From: CAYUEN01 sp964443745
GTDB taxonomy: Bacteria; Campylobacterota; Campylobacteria; Campylobacterales; QNZT01
DNA length: 53,161 nt
NCBI GenBank assembly: GCA_964443745.1
Contig: CAYUEN010000010.1
Location: forward strand, 1 to 53,161
Direction of reading: 5' to 3'
Position numbers and translations under genes: made by a program. Shown here piece after piece: positions 24,965 through 34,582 of this stretch (positions within the stretch are counted from its first letter, which is position 1; each line of letters starts with the position of its first letter). Under the pieces are notes generated by a model. That model saw only the letters and a program-made list of their open reading frames with translations. It was not told the DNA's origin and searched no databases.

Positions 24965-25553
24965 TGTGCCTACGTGTATAGATATTCGTTTCCATTTCCG
25001 AAGCTTTGAGCAGATCGATCTCCCGCTGGATGATACTCAAAAGCTCGTACCCCTTGCGTTTGAGCAATACATGAGCGGTATAAGCCGGAATCGCGACGAA
25101 AATCCCCGCCGCAGTCGCGACAAGCGCTTCACTGATCGCAGGCGCGATAACGGTAAGAGACGCGGTCTGAGAGCCTCCCAGCGCACTGAAGGTCTTCAAA
25201 ATCGAAACGATCGTACCGAAAAGGCCGATAAAAGGAGAGGTGGAAGAGATGACGGAGAGGACGGAGAGATAGGCCGTCGCTTTCTTTTCGGCGACGTTCT
25301 TGCAAACGTCGAGTGTAGCCATTGATCCTTCACTGCTCTGTATGCATTTGCTGAGAATCGAATCCCTCTTTATCTGCGCGATACCTTTGAAAAGGGATTC
25401 CAAAGAGGCCATTTCGACCTTTTCCCAATTTCCGAGCGTCAGCGTTCTGGAGATCCAGATCCAGAACGTGACGATAAAATAGAGCGAGAGCCATCCGAAA
25501 ACGAGCACGGAGATGAATCCTCCGCTGCTGATATAGGTGAGAAAGATATCCAT
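24954..25553 (-). CDS. tolQ: TolQ/ExbB-type proton-channel subunit
   Basis: 199 residues with three membrane helices (about 10-32, 112-137 and 149-172). The conserved pore segment S-P-F-I-G-L-F-G-T-I-V and E-A-L-V-A-T-A-A-G are visible. It is the first gene of the tol set and starts only five bases after the atpC stop, so ATP synthase and Tol-Pal genes are probably on one long transcript. Confidence 0.92.
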   Translation of the reverse strand: MDIFLTYISSGGFISVLVFGWLSLYFIVTFWIWISRTLTLGNWEKVEMASLESLFKGIAQIKRDSILSKCIQSSEGSMATLDVCKNVAEKKATAYLSVLSVISSTSPFIGLFGTIVSILKTFSALGGSQTASLTVIAPAISEALVATAAGIFVAIPAYTAHVLLKRKGYELLSIIQREIDLLKASEMETNIYTRRHNAL

Positions 25554-25558
25554 ATAAT

Positions 25559-25948
25559 TTAAAATTTCCCTTTTGCCATGCTCTCCAACTTCGCCGTAGC
25601 GGAAGCGATCGCGACATTCGAATCACCCATACTTTTGATCAACTCTTTGGCTTCTTCGAGCGATTTGCCCACATCGCTCTCTTCGCCCGTGATGGCGACG
25701 GCACCGTCAGCCAGAACGGAGACTTTTCCTTCGTCGACTTTCACGTGGCCCCAGTTGATCGCGACCAACTCCTTTTTCCCGTCGGCTTTTTCGAATTCGA
25801 TGACGCCACTGTTAAGAAGTGAAACGAGTGACGCATGGCCGGGAAGTACGCCAAATTCGCCTTCGCTGCCCGGCAGCGTCACGCTTTTGACCTCCCCGTC
25901 GAAAATGACGCCATGGGGTGTCGTGATTTCCAGTTTCATTGTATTCAT
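25559..25948 (-). CDS. atpC: ATP synthase F1 epsilon subunit
   Basis: 129 residues. The beta-sandwich domain (L-P-G-S-E-G-E-F-G-V-L-P-G-H-A near residues 25-39) is complete, and the C-terminal helical hairpin is shorter than in E. coli. Epsilon is the rotor and regulatory subunit of F1. The ATG at 25948 has AAGGA six bases upstream. Confidence 0.95.
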   Translation of the reverse strand: MNTMKLEITTPHGVIFDGEVKSVTLPGSEGEFGVLPGHASLVSLLNSGVIEFEKADGKKELVAINWGHVKVDEGKVSVLADGAVAITGEESDVGKSLEEAKELIKSMGDSNVAIASATAKLESMAKGKF

Positions 25949-25978
25949 CTGTTATCCTTCAAAAGGAGGGGCGATGCC

Positions 25979-27376
25979 CTATCCTTTCATTTTTTCAGCT
26001 TTTTCCAAAGCCTCTTGCATATTACCTACCATATAGAATGCGTTTTCAGGCAGATGGTCATATTTACCTTCCAAAATTCCTTTGAAACCTTCCAGTGTCT
26101 CTTCGAGTGAAACATACTTTCCTGGACTTCCGGTGAAGACTTCCGCGACGAAGAACGGCTGAGAGAGGAATTTCTCCACTTTTCTCGCTCTTTCGACGAT
26201 CTGTTTGTCCTCTTCGCTAAGCTCGTCCATACCCAGAATCGCGATGATATCCTGCAGATCTTTGTACTTCTGCAAAATCGCCTGGATACCACGTGCGATG
26301 TTGTAGTGTTCCTCACCGATGATTTGGGGATCGAGCATTCTGGAAGTCGAATCGAGTGGATCGACCGCAGGATAGATACCCTTTTCGGCGATACTTCTGT
26401 TCAAAACCGTCGTCGCATCGAGGTGTGCGAAAACCGTCGCGGGAGCAGGATCCGTCAAGTCGTCCGCAGGAACGTATACCGCCTGTACGGATGTGATCGA
26501 ACCCTTCTTGGTCGATGTGATTCTCTCCTGAAGCGCACCCATCTCGCGCGCCAGTGTAGGCTGGTATCCCACCGCGGAAGGAATACGACCCAACAATGCG
26601 GACATCTCGGAACCAGACTGCGCGAATCGGAAGATATTGTCGATGAACATCAAAACGTCCAGACCCATTTCGTCCCTGAAATACTCGGCCATCGTAATAC
26701 CCGTCAGCGCGATTCTGTTTCTCGCTCCGGGAGGTTCGCTCATCTGTCCGTAACAGAGGGCGACTTTATCCAAAACGTTCGACTCTTTCATCTCGTTGTA
26801 GAGATCGTTACCCTCTCTGGTCCGCTCACCGACACCCGCGAATACGGAGTAGCCGCTGTGTTTGAACGCGACGTTGTGGATGAGCTCCATGATGATGACG
26901 GTTTTACCGACACCCGCACCACCGAACAGACCGACTTTACCACCCTTGGCGTAGGGAGCGAGCAGATCGACGACTTTGATACCCGTCTCGAAAATCTCGC
27001 TTTTGGTACTCTGATCTTCGAATGGAGGAGGATCTCTGTGGATAGACCAGTAGTTTTTGGCTTTGACGGGTTCGCCTTCGTCGATCACATCGCCGATGAC
27101 GTTGAAAATTCTACCCAGTACCTCTTCGCCTACGGGTACTTTGATCGGGCTTCCCAGCGCCTTGACTTCCATGCCTCTTTGAAGGCCTTCACTCATATCC
27201 ATCGCGATCGTTCGCACTCTGTTGTCACCGACATGTGCGGCCACTTCGAGAATCAATCTCTGATCCTTGCCATCCAGTTTGTAATTTACCTCGATCGCTT
27301 CGTTGATCGCGGGCAGATATCCCTCGAAATCAACGTCGACGACGGGACCCATAACCTGTGAAATAACACCTTTCAT
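25979..27376 (-). CDS. atpD: ATP synthase F1 beta subunit
   Basis: 465 residues, full length. The P-loop G-G-A-G-V-G-K-T (about 149-156), the catalytic G-E-R-T-R-E-G-N and the D-E-L-S-E-E-D sequence of the C-terminal lever are present. It carries the catalytic nucleotide sites. It is followed by atpC after 30 bases. Confidence 0.97.
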   Translation of the reverse strand: MKGVISQVMGPVVDVDFEGYLPAINEAIEVNYKLDGKDQRLILEVAAHVGDNRVRTIAMDMSEGLQRGMEVKALGSPIKVPVGEEVLGRIFNVIGDVIDEGEPVKAKNYWSIHRDPPPFEDQSTKSEIFETGIKVVDLLAPYAKGGKVGLFGGAGVGKTVIIMELIHNVAFKHSGYSVFAGVGERTREGNDLYNEMKESNVLDKVALCYGQMSEPPGARNRIALTGITMAEYFRDEMGLDVLMFIDNIFRFAQSGSEMSALLGRIPSAVGYQPTLAREMGALQERITSTKKGSITSVQAVYVPADDLTDPAPATVFAHLDATTVLNRSIAEKGIYPAVDPLDSTSRMLDPQIIGEEHYNIARGIQAILQKYKDLQDIIAILGMDELSEEDKQIVERARKVEKFLSQPFFVAEVFTGSPGKYVSLEETLEGFKGILEGKYDHLPENAFYMVGNMQEALEKAEKMKG

Positions 27377-27400
27377 CTCTATTAGCTCCTTATTTTGCTC

Positions 27401-28285
27401 TTATTTTAATGATTCCATACCGCTGATAATCTCTATCAACTCTGTCGTAATCGCTTCCTGTCTCGCTTTGTTGTACTGGATCGTCAACTCTTTCACACGC
27501 TCTTTGGCGTTGTTGGTCGCATTGTCCATCGCCTGCATCCTCGCGCTGTGTTCGGCGGCCAGTGAATCGATCAACGAGAAGAACATATTGTATTCGATAT
27601 ATTTTTTGATCAGTGAATCGAGTACCTTCTCCTCGTTTTCGGCTTCGACCTCGAGCATCGATTCCGAAGCGGTCGCCTCTACCTCCAACGCATCGACCGG
27701 CATCAAATTGACCTGTTTGATCTGCTGCGTGATCATGTTTTTATAACCGTTGTGAACGAGGACAACTTTATCCGTCGCCCCTTCCATGAAGTCATCCACC
27801 GCTTTCTGGATCACCTCCTGGGCCTTCTCGTAGGTGGGAGCGGAACTCACGCCGATCTCTTTTTCGAGCATTTCGGTTCCCTGGAAATTGAAAAAATCGA
27901 TTCCTTTGCGTCCGACCGCTCTGAGCCTGATCTTCGCTCCTTTTGCTTTGTACTCCTCCATCAATTGACGAACACGCTTGATCGTCTGGATATTGAAGCC
28001 ACCGCACAGACCTTTGTCCGCCGTGATGAAAAGAATGTCGACCACTTTGGGGTTTTCGACGACGTCGAAAAATTTGCTTGTCGATCCTCCCACCTTGAAG
28101 TGGTTGATCTTTTCGGCGATCTCGGAAAGCATCTCGTTCAATTTGTCGGCATAGACTCTCGCACGCTTGGCCGCCTCTTCCGCCCGTCTGAGTTTGGCGG
28201 TGGAGACGAGCTTCATCGCGCGCGTCGTCTTCTGCGTATTTTTGACGCTCGTGATGTTTCTCTTGATATCTTTCAAATTTGCCAT
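27401..28285 (-). CDS. atpG: ATP synthase F1 gamma subunit
   Basis: 294 residues. The N-terminal helix (R-I-x-S-V-K-N-T-x-K-I/T-T-x-A-M-like: RNITSVKNTQKTTRAMKLV) and C-terminal helix (YNKARQEAITTELIEIISG) form the coiled-coil shaft; T-A-D-K-G-L-C-G-G-F-N is the family signature. Confidence 0.96.
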   Translation of the reverse strand: MANLKDIKRNITSVKNTQKTTRAMKLVSTAKLRRAEEAAKRARVYADKLNEMLSEIAEKINHFKVGGSTSKFFDVVENPKVVDILFITADKGLCGGFNIQTIKRVRQLMEEYKAKGAKIRLRAVGRKGIDFFNFQGTEMLEKEIGVSSAPTYEKAQEVIQKAVDDFMEGATDKVVLVHNGYKNMITQQIKQVNLMPVDALEVEATASESMLEVEAENEEKVLDSLIKKYIEYNMFFSLIDSLAAEHSARMQAMDNATNNAKERVKELTIQYNKARQEAITTELIEIISGMESLK

Positions 28286-28293
28286 GATCAGCC

Positions 28294-29811
28294 TTATTTA
28301 ACTATGAATGTTGCTTTGAACTCTTCCAATACCTTATTGAGCTGTTCTTTGGTCTCGTCGTCGATCTTCTTCTCCGTTCTGATTTTCTCGAGCAGATCCG
28401 GATATTTCGCCTCTACGTAAGGATGGAGCTCCGCTTCGAATTTCGTGACGTCCTCGACTGCGATATCATCTAGGAAACCGTTCGCACCCGCATAGATGAT
28501 GATCACCTGCTTCTCGATCGGAAGCGGAGAGTAGGGAGGCTGCTTCAAAACCTCGACCATTCTCTGTCCACGCTCGAGTTGTTTTCTACTCGTCTCGTCC
28601 AGATCGGAAGCGAATTGTGCGAACGCCTGAAGCTCTCGATACTGCGCGAGATCGAGTCTGAGCGTTCCGGAGACCTGTTTGGTCGCTTTGATCTGGGCAG
28701 CACCACCGACCCTAGAGACGGAAAGACCGACGTTGATCGCAGGTCGGATACCGGAGTTGAAAAGGTCGGTTTCGAGGAAAATCTGACCGTCGGTGATCGA
28801 AATGACGTTCGTCGGGATATAGGCGGAGACGTCACCGGCCTGTGTCTCGATGATCGGCAGCGCTGTCATGGAACCAGCCCCTAATTCGTCACTCAGTTTC
28901 GCGGCTCTTTCGAGAAGTCGGGAGTGGAGGTAGAAAACATCGCCGGGATAGGCTTCACGTCCCGGAGGTCTTCTTAGAATCAGCGACATCTCTCTGTAGG
29001 CGACCGCATGTTTGGAAAGATCGTCATAAACGATCAGGGCATGGCGGGAGTTGTCTCTGAAATATTCACCCATCGTCACACCCGCATAAGGTGCCAGGAA
29101 CTGAAGCGCGGCGGAATCGCTCGCACCTGCGGCGACGACGATCGTATACTCCATCGCACCATGCTCTTCGAGCTTCTTGACCACCTGTGCGATGGTGGAT
29201 TGTTTCTGACCAATCGCTACGTAGATACAGATGACATCCTCACCCTTTTGGTTGATGATCGCATCGATCGCGACGGTCGTTTTACCCGTCTGTCTGTCAC
29301 CGATGATCAACTCCCTCTGCCCTCTTCCGATTGGAACGAGCGCATCGATCGCCTTGATACCTGTTTGCAGAGGTTCATGTACAGATTTTCTCGCCATGAT
29401 CCCCGGAGCCTTCTCTTCGACGAATCTCAACTCCTTCGCATCGATCGCCCCTTTACCGTCGATCGGATCTCCCAGAGGATTCACGACCCTTCCGACCATC
29501 GCATCGCCTACCGGCACTTTCAGCAATCTTCCGAGTCGTTTGACCGAAGTGCCTTCATGAATGCCTTCACCCTTTCCAAGAACGACGACACCGACATTGG
29601 ACTCCTCCAGGTTCAGCGCCATTCCTCTATCACCCGTCTCGAACTCGACCATCTCACCGGCCATGACGTTGTTCAATCCGTAAACCCTCGCGATACCGTC
29701 ACCGAACTGGACGACTTTACCCGTCTCTTCGATCTCCACATTCAGTTCGAAATTTTCGATTCTCTCCTGAATGAGAGCGCTGATCTCGTCAGCTTTCACT
29801 TTTGCACTCAC
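28294..29811 (-). CDS. atpA: ATP synthase F1 alpha subunit
   Basis: 505 residues, full length. The non-catalytic P-loop G-D-R-Q-T-G-K-T (about 171-178), V-S-R-V-G-G-A-A-Q and the arginine finger region are present. It binds nucleotide without hydrolysing it and alternates with beta in F1. Confidence 0.97.
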   Translation of the reverse strand: MSAKVKADEISALIQERIENFELNVEIEETGKVVQFGDGIARVYGLNNVMAGEMVEFETGDRGMALNLEESNVGVVVLGKGEGIHEGTSVKRLGRLLKVPVGDAMVGRVVNPLGDPIDGKGAIDAKELRFVEEKAPGIMARKSVHEPLQTGIKAIDALVPIGRGQRELIIGDRQTGKTTVAIDAIINQKGEDVICIYVAIGQKQSTIAQVVKKLEEHGAMEYTIVVAAGASDSAALQFLAPYAGVTMGEYFRDNSRHALIVYDDLSKHAVAYREMSLILRRPPGREAYPGDVFYLHSRLLERAAKLSDELGAGSMTALPIIETQAGDVSAYIPTNVISITDGQIFLETDLFNSGIRPAINVGLSVSRVGGAAQIKATKQVSGTLRLDLAQYRELQAFAQFASDLDETSRKQLERGQRMVEVLKQPPYSPLPIEKQVIIIYAGANGFLDDIAVEDVTKFEAELHPYVEAKYPDLLEKIRTEKKIDDETKEQLNKVLEEFKATFIVK

Positions 29812-29831
29812 TAACTACTCCTTTATAATTT

Positions 29832-30362
29832 TTATATTGCTTTTAAGATGAAATCCGCCATCTGGGCTTTGAGCCGCTCGGCCGAAAAACCGACCTCCAC
29901 ACCCAGGCTGTCGATCTCCACTTTCACGCCCGGATAGGCACCCACTTCGTTTTTCAGTCTGATCTTCGCCCCGAGTCTGTCGCTCAACCTCTTTTCGATC
30001 TCCTTCAGCTCTTTGGCATCGATTTTGAAATCGCTGAGCACGACACCTTCGTACTCGTTTTTGATGCGGGAGATCTGCTCGGCGATCTCGTCGACGATTT
30101 TGGGTAGCATCTCCAGCCGGTCATGCTCACCGAGTATCTTGATGAAATTGGTCAATTTCTCATCCGGTTTGTCTATCAGCGAGAGGATAAATTCCACCCT
30201 CTCCGCTCTCTTGATTTCACTATCTTGCAAAATCGCCTGCAGTTTGCTGTTGTCATACGCCTCTTTCAGGGGCAAGAGCTTTTTGTAAACCTCTTCGATC
30301 CCTTTGGGACCCGTCACATTCAGCAACGCCTTGACATATTTTTTCGCTATCGCATCGCTCAT
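29832..30362 (-). CDS. atpH: ATP synthase F1 delta subunit
   Basis: 176 residues, all helical in the N-terminal two-thirds; the C-terminal I-D-S-L-G-V-E-V-G segment (usually D-x-S-V-R) matches the delta/OSCP family. It joins F1 to the peripheral stalk. It abuts atpF without a gap. Confidence 0.93.
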   Translation of the reverse strand: MSDAIAKKYVKALLNVTGPKGIEEVYKKLLPLKEAYDNSKLQAILQDSEIKRAERVEFILSLIDKPDEKLTNFIKILGEHDRLEMLPKIVDEIAEQISRIKNEYEGVVLSDFKIDAKELKEIEKRLSDRLGAKIRLKNEVGAYPGVKVEIDSLGVEVGFSAERLKAQMADFILKAI

Positions 30363-30893
30363 CTACGCCACCTTCTTTTTGATGATCGAGAGAAGATCCT
30401 CGTTTTTGAGGCCGACCCCTTTGCCCTGGAACATCTCTTCCAGCACTTCGTTCACGACCTCTCTGGCCATCTTCTTCTCTTCGGCTTCCTGACGTTCGGC
30501 ATGCGCCTTCTTCAACGCGGCGATCTCCAGTTCAAGATCTTTCGCGATCTTTTCACTCAAAATTTTCGCCTCTTTTTTCGCGGTCTCGACCAACGAAACG
30601 GCACTCTCTTTCGCCTCTTCCGCTTTTTTGATCGCCTGCTCCTTCTCCTCTTTGGAAGCTTTGAGCTTCTCCTGGATCGTGCTAAGCTGTGCAGCTATCC
30701 CTTCGGATCTTCCGACGAAAAAAGCTTTGATCTTGTCCGCGATCAAATACCAGAGGATCGCGGCGAAAATGGCGAAATTCACCAATCTCGGCCAGAAATC
30801 CGTTCCCCCTTCGGCTTCGGCACCCGACGCCGACACCACAACCGGTACCGCCAACAGTGCCAGCAGTACGATAGAGATCTTCTTCAAACCCAC
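30363..30893 (-). CDS. atpF: ATP synthase Fo b subunit
   Basis: 176 residues. It begins with a signal-peptide-like hydrophobic stretch (about 5-21), then a second membrane helix (about 32-50; FWPRLVNFAIFAAILWYLI) and a long charged helix (about 55-165) of the peripheral stalk. The extra N-terminal segment is longer than in E. coli b and is seen in other Campylobacterota b subunits. The a and c subunit genes are not in the window. Confidence 0.9.
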   Translation of the reverse strand: MGLKKISIVLLALLAVPVVVSASGAEAEGGTDFWPRLVNFAIFAAILWYLIADKIKAFFVGRSEGIAAQLSTIQEKLKASKEEKEQAIKKAEEAKESAVSLVETAKKEAKILSEKIAKDLELEIAALKKAHAERQEAEEKKMAREVVNEVLEEMFQGKGVGLKNEDLLSIIKKKVA

Positions 30894-30898
30894 TCCTT

Positions 30899-31321
30899 TT
30901 AGATATTTTTGATTTTTGCCTGCAGGGCTTTTTGATAAGTGCCCAGATTCGCCGTCAACTCTTTTTTCAGGTTTTCACGCTCTTTGGAGAGATTCTCCAG
31001 AAAAGACTGATATTCGCTTTCGAGCTTCTCCTGAAGCGACGCGATCTCTTTGGCGGCCGCCTCTTTCGCTTTGGCAACGGCACTCTCTCTGATTTTCGCC
31101 GCTTCGCTTTTGGCTTCCGCAATCGTATCGTGCGCTCTGCTCAGCGCCTCATCGACCTCTTCGCTGTTTTCATCCACATTCGCCATATCCTGCTCGATCG
31201 AATCCTCGCGTTTGCGCATAAACGCCAACAGCGGCTGATAGAGCATCGCATTCAAAGCGAAAACGAGGAAAAGAAAAACGACGGTCGTAAAAATGAGAAG
31301 ACCTAAACTTATGTCCAACAT
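30899..31321 (-). CDS. atpF': ATP synthase Fo b' subunit
   Basis: 140 residues, one N-terminal membrane helix (about 6-27) and a long Ala/Glu/Lys-rich helix. With atpF it makes a heterodimeric stalk (b and b'). It is the first atp gene of the set, 66 bases after parB. That gap is AT-rich and could hold a promoter, but I cannot fix one. Confidence 0.9.
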   Translation of the reverse strand: MLDISLGLLIFTTVVFLFLVFALNAMLYQPLLAFMRKREDSIEQDMANVDENSEEVDEALSRAHDTIAEAKSEAAKIRESAVAKAKEAAAKEIASLQEKLESEYQSFLENLSKERENLKKELTANLGTYQKALQAKIKNI

Positions 31322-31387
31322 GGGGCCACCTTTGTAAGAATTTTGTCAAAATTGGGGGATTTTATCATAAACATCATAAAGATTGAT

Positions 31388-32245
31388 TTAATCACGATCG
31401 AACAGAGCTTCCAGTTTTTCGGCATCGGCGGGAGATTTGACCGCGATAACGATTCCCTGAGAGTTTCGCTTTGCGGATATACCAAGCATATTGAACTTTT
31501 CGATCAAAGAGGTACAATCTATTTCCGTTTTTCGTTTCTGCGTCCTCGCATCTTTTTCAGCGGGAGGCGTTTTGATATTTTTGACCAACTCTTCGGATTC
31601 ACGCACACTCAACTTCTGCCCGACAATCGTATCGGCTATCAGCTTCTCCGTCTCCTCGTCCAAGCCGACCAGCACTTTCGCGTGTCCCTGGGTGAGTTTG
31701 TGGGTATTGAGCAACTCCTGTGTATAGGGTGTAAGCGAGAGCAGGCGCAGGGTGTTGGTGATTTGGGATCTGCTTTTGTGCAGAATGTCACTGAGTTCCT
31801 CCTGGGTGATGGCGTACTCTTCGATCAACTCTTTGTAGGAGTGTGCCAATTCGAGCGGAGAGAGCTCTTCACGCTGAATGTTTTCGATCAGTGCGAGTTC
31901 CCTAAGATTTTTCGATTCGAAATCCGCTACGATCGCTTCGATCGTATCCATACCCGCCAGCTTCGTCGCACGCAACCGCCGCTCTCCGGCAATCAACATA
32001 TATCCATCGTCCTTTTCCACCACGATGATCGGCTGCAACAATCCATGTTGACGTATCGATTCGGAAAGCTCCCGGAGCGCATTTTCATCAAAATGTTTTC
32101 GAGGCTGATAGATATTGGGGGAGATGGCTTCTACCGGCAGAATCCGGATCTTGGATCTGTCTCCGCTGTCTATGTCCTGCTTGTACGCATCTTCGACATC
32201 ATCAAGAATCGCACTGAGACCACGCCCGAGTTTCTGTTTTGCCAT
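31388..32245 (-). CDS. parB: chromosome partition protein ParB
   Basis: 285 residues. The N-terminal ParB/Srx domain has I-Y-Q-P-R-K, the CTP-binding G-E-R-R-L-R-A and E-N-I-Q-R-E-E-L-S; a helix-turn-helix follows (TQEELSDILHKSRSQITNTLRLL). ParB binds parS sites near the origin and loads condensin in relatives. A canonical parS palindrome was not seen anywhere in the window. Confidence 0.95.
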   Translation of the reverse strand: MAKQKLGRGLSAILDDVEDAYKQDIDSGDRSKIRILPVEAISPNIYQPRKHFDENALRELSESIRQHGLLQPIIVVEKDDGYMLIAGERRLRATKLAGMDTIEAIVADFESKNLRELALIENIQREELSPLELAHSYKELIEEYAITQEELSDILHKSRSQITNTLRLLSLTPYTQELLNTHKLTQGHAKVLVGLDEETEKLIADTIVGQKLSVRESEELVKNIKTPPAEKDARTQKRKTEIDCTSLIEKFNMLGISAKRNSQGIVIAVKSPADAEKLEALFDRD

Positions 32246-32260
32246 ACTTTAACTCCTTCC

Positions 32261-33049
32261 CTAACCGGCGGCCAGAATGGACTGGGCCAGATTCTGATAC
32301 GCCACACTGCCGGCCGATTTGATATCGTAGAGCATGATCGGTTTGCCAAAGCTAGGAGATTCGGCGAGTTTGATATTTCTTGGAATGACGACGAACTCTT
32401 CCCCCTTTTCGCCGAGAAAAAGTTTGTTCTTGAAATGCTGTTCCAGATCGAGCAACACCTGTTTGGAGAGGTTGTTCTGCGAACTGTACATCGTCGGCAG
32501 AAAGCCTTTGATACGGAGTTTCGGATTGATGGTACGCTTGATCAACTTGACGGTATTGAGCAGTTGAGCAAGTCCCTCCAGCGCATAGAATTCGCACTGG
32601 ATGGGAATGATGACCGAATGGGCGGCTCCCAGGGCGTTGATCGTCAACGGCCCCAATGCGGGAGGAGAGTCGAGAATGATATAGTCGTATGCATCGACCA
32701 ACTCTTGCAGGCTTCGTTTGAGCAACAGCTCCTTGCCTTTGGTCTTTTGATCGTAAAACTCCTTTTCGATCCCTACCAGGCCGATGTTGGACGGAACCAG
32801 ATGGAGTGTGGAGAGTTCCGTCTCCAAAATCACTTCCGAAAGCTTTTTGATACCGATCATGACATGGTATATATTGAATTCATAATCGCTTCTGGCAAAC
32901 CCGAGTCCCGTAGTCGCGTTCGCCTGCGGATCGATATCGATCAGCAAGACCCGCTTCTCCGCCGCAGCCAGAAAAGCCGCCAGATTGACCGCCGTAGTCG
33001 TCTTGCCGACTCCCCCTTTTTGGTTCGCTATCGCTATGACTTCACTCAT
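32261..33049 (-). CDS. parA: chromosome partition ATPase ParA (Soj)
   Basis: 262 residues. The deviant Walker A motif K-G-G-V-G-K-T-T (about 10-17), D-I-D-P-Q-A-N-A-T-T (about 39-48) and D-S-P-P-A-L-G are all present. It moves ParB-bound DNA by a nucleotide-driven gradient. The ATG overlaps the birA stop (ATGA). Confidence 0.96.
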   Translation of the reverse strand: MSEVIAIANQKGGVGKTTTAVNLAAFLAAAEKRVLLIDIDPQANATTGLGFARSDYEFNIYHVMIGIKKLSEVILETELSTLHLVPSNIGLVGIEKEFYDQKTKGKELLLKRSLQELVDAYDYIILDSPPALGPLTINALGAAHSVIIPIQCEFYALEGLAQLLNTVKLIKRTINPKLRIKGFLPTMYSSQNNLSKQVLLDLEQHFKNKLFLGEKGEEFVVIPRNIKLAESPSFGKPIMLYDIKSAGSVAYQNLAQSILAAG

Positions 33050-33690
33050 CTTTGATTGTATACCCTTCTGTTTCCAATCTGTACGGAGCCGTCTTCCAAC
33101 AACACCGCATTCTCCAAAGAGACACGCCTCCGTGTCTCCATATCATGAACGGAAAAAAGCTTCGATTTTTCAAATTCTACCCGATATTTTCTAAAAACAT
33201 CCTTCCAAAAAAGGGGTGATTTTAGTTTCGAAAAGTAAGCATACAGTAGTGTTTCGGAATCGATTTCAATATCCAAAACGGCACACATCTTAGGTGCCGT
33301 TTTGAGATTCAGACCGATCGAACAGACGACGCTTCCGCCTCCGGCGATATGGGTGATCGTTCCGCCCGCTTTCTTCGCTCCGAGAAAAAAATCGTTGGGC
33401 CATTTGAGCCAGATTTTCGAACCGGCCTCCGCCAACACTTCGCGCATCAGCCAGGAGAAGTAGATGGAGATCGAGGGAAGCGGAAGATCTTCGGGAAGTC
33501 TCTCTCTCGGCAGCGCGAAGGAGAGAAAGAGATTGCCCTCCCCTCCCATCCACGAAGAGCCCCGACTCCCCACTCCGCAAGACTGCTCTTTCGCCACCAC
33601 CGCCACGGGTGCTCGTAACGAACCCTCCTTGAGGGCGTCGATCAAATAGGTATGCGTCGAAGGGAGCGATTCAAAAAAGCGAATCTCCAA
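33046..33690 (-). CDS. birA: biotin-protein ligase BirA (no HTH domain)
   Basis: 214 residues from a TTG at 33690 with AAAGG seven bases upstream; this overlaps fmt by 20 bases. The catalytic domain shows S-T-x-x-Y at the start, the nucleotide loop region G-S-R-G-S-S-W and L-K-W-P-N-D. There is no N-terminal DNA-binding domain, as usual in this phylum, so it attaches biotin to carrier proteins but is not expected to repress biotin genes. The loop is less basic than the GRGRRG consensus. Confidence 0.88.
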   Translation of the reverse strand: MEIRFFESLPSTHTYLIDALKEGSLRAPVAVVAKEQSCGVGSRGSSWMGGEGNLFLSFALPRERLPEDLPLPSISIYFSWLMREVLAEAGSKIWLKWPNDFFLGAKKAGGTITHIAGGGSVVCSIGLNLKTAPKMCAVLDIEIDSETLLYAYFSKLKSPLFWKDVFRKYRVEFEKSKLFSVHDMETRRRVSLENAVLLEDGSVQIGNRRVYNQR

Positions 33691-34582
33691 TTTTGAGCCT
33701 TTTGCCTCTGATATACGCCGCCGCATCCATCTCCTTTTTCGAGGGAGGCTGGAGTCTTTCGATCTTCAGACTTCCCCGGCTGCAGCCGACGACGACACTC
33801 TCCCCCTCGATACGCAGAACCTCACCCGCCTTGTGGGGCGTCTCTTCTTCCATGATCGAAACCCCTTTGAGCTTCAGACCGCCGGGCAGATAGATACCGG
33901 GCCAGTGGACAAAAGCGCGATATCTGGCTTCCACCTCCAAAGCGTCCTCGAGCTTGACGAGACCGTCGGCCTTGGTGATCTTGGGCGCGTAGGTGGCTTC
34001 GCAGTCGTTTTGCGGTATCGGCACGAGATGGCGGTAGCGCTCCAAAATCCGCGGGGTTAGCTCCGCGGCGAGATCGGAGAGGCGATTGAAAAGCGTCGGC
34101 GCGTCCATCTGGCCGATCTTTTGATAACTCCACCCCAGCATCGCCCCCGTATCGAGCCCCTCGTCCATCAGCATCGCGGTGACGCCGGTATGAATCTCTC
34201 TGTTCAAAATCGCCGCCTGGATCGGGCTCGCCCCCCGATATTTGGGTAGAAGCGAAGCATGCAGATTGATACAGGGCGCCAGATCGAGCACCGCTTTGGG
34301 AAGAATCTGCCCGAAAGCCGCCACCACGATGAAATCCGCCTTCGCCTCCGCGATCTTTTCGACACTCTCTCGATGCTTCAGGCTCACGGGTTGGTAGATT
34401 TCGATCCGCGATCCGATCTCCTGCAGATAGCGTTTGGTATCGGGGGGCGTCAAAATCCGTTTGCGACCGACGGGCCTATCCGGCTGGGTCACGAGCAGCG
34501 CCACTTCGATCCCCTCCGTTTCGATCAGACGGCGCAGTATCCGCGTCGCATAATCGGGGGTACCCATAAAAACGACTCTCAT
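33671..34582 (-). CDS. fmt: methionyl-tRNA formyltransferase
   Basis: 303 residues. The formyltransferase domain has F-M-G-T-P-D-Y-A, I-N-L-H-A-S-L-L-P-K-Y-R-G-A-S-P-I and M-D-E-G-L-D-T-G; the C-terminal OB-like domain is present. It formylates initiator Met-tRNA. The start overlaps the proB stop by four bases. Confidence 0.95.
   Translation of the reverse strand: MRVVFMGTPDYATRILRRLIETEGIEVALLVTQPDRPVGRKRILTPPDTKRYLQEIGSRIEIYQPVSLKHRESVEKIAEAKADFIVVAAFGQILPKAVLDLAPCINLHASLLPKYRGASPIQAAILNREIHTGVTAMLMDEGLDTGAMLGWSYQKIGQMDAPTLFNRLSDLAAELTPRILERYRHLVPIPQNDCEATYAPKITKADGLVKLEDALEVEARYRAFVHWPGIYLPGGLKLKGVSIMEEETPHKAGEVLRIEGESVVVGCSRGSLKIERLQPPSKKEMDAAAYIRGKRLKIGDSLF

Noticed and set aside
31388..33049. 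A parS site near parAB
   Set aside because: No palindrome resembling the common parS consensus (GTTTCACGTGAAAC type) was seen here or elsewhere in the window.
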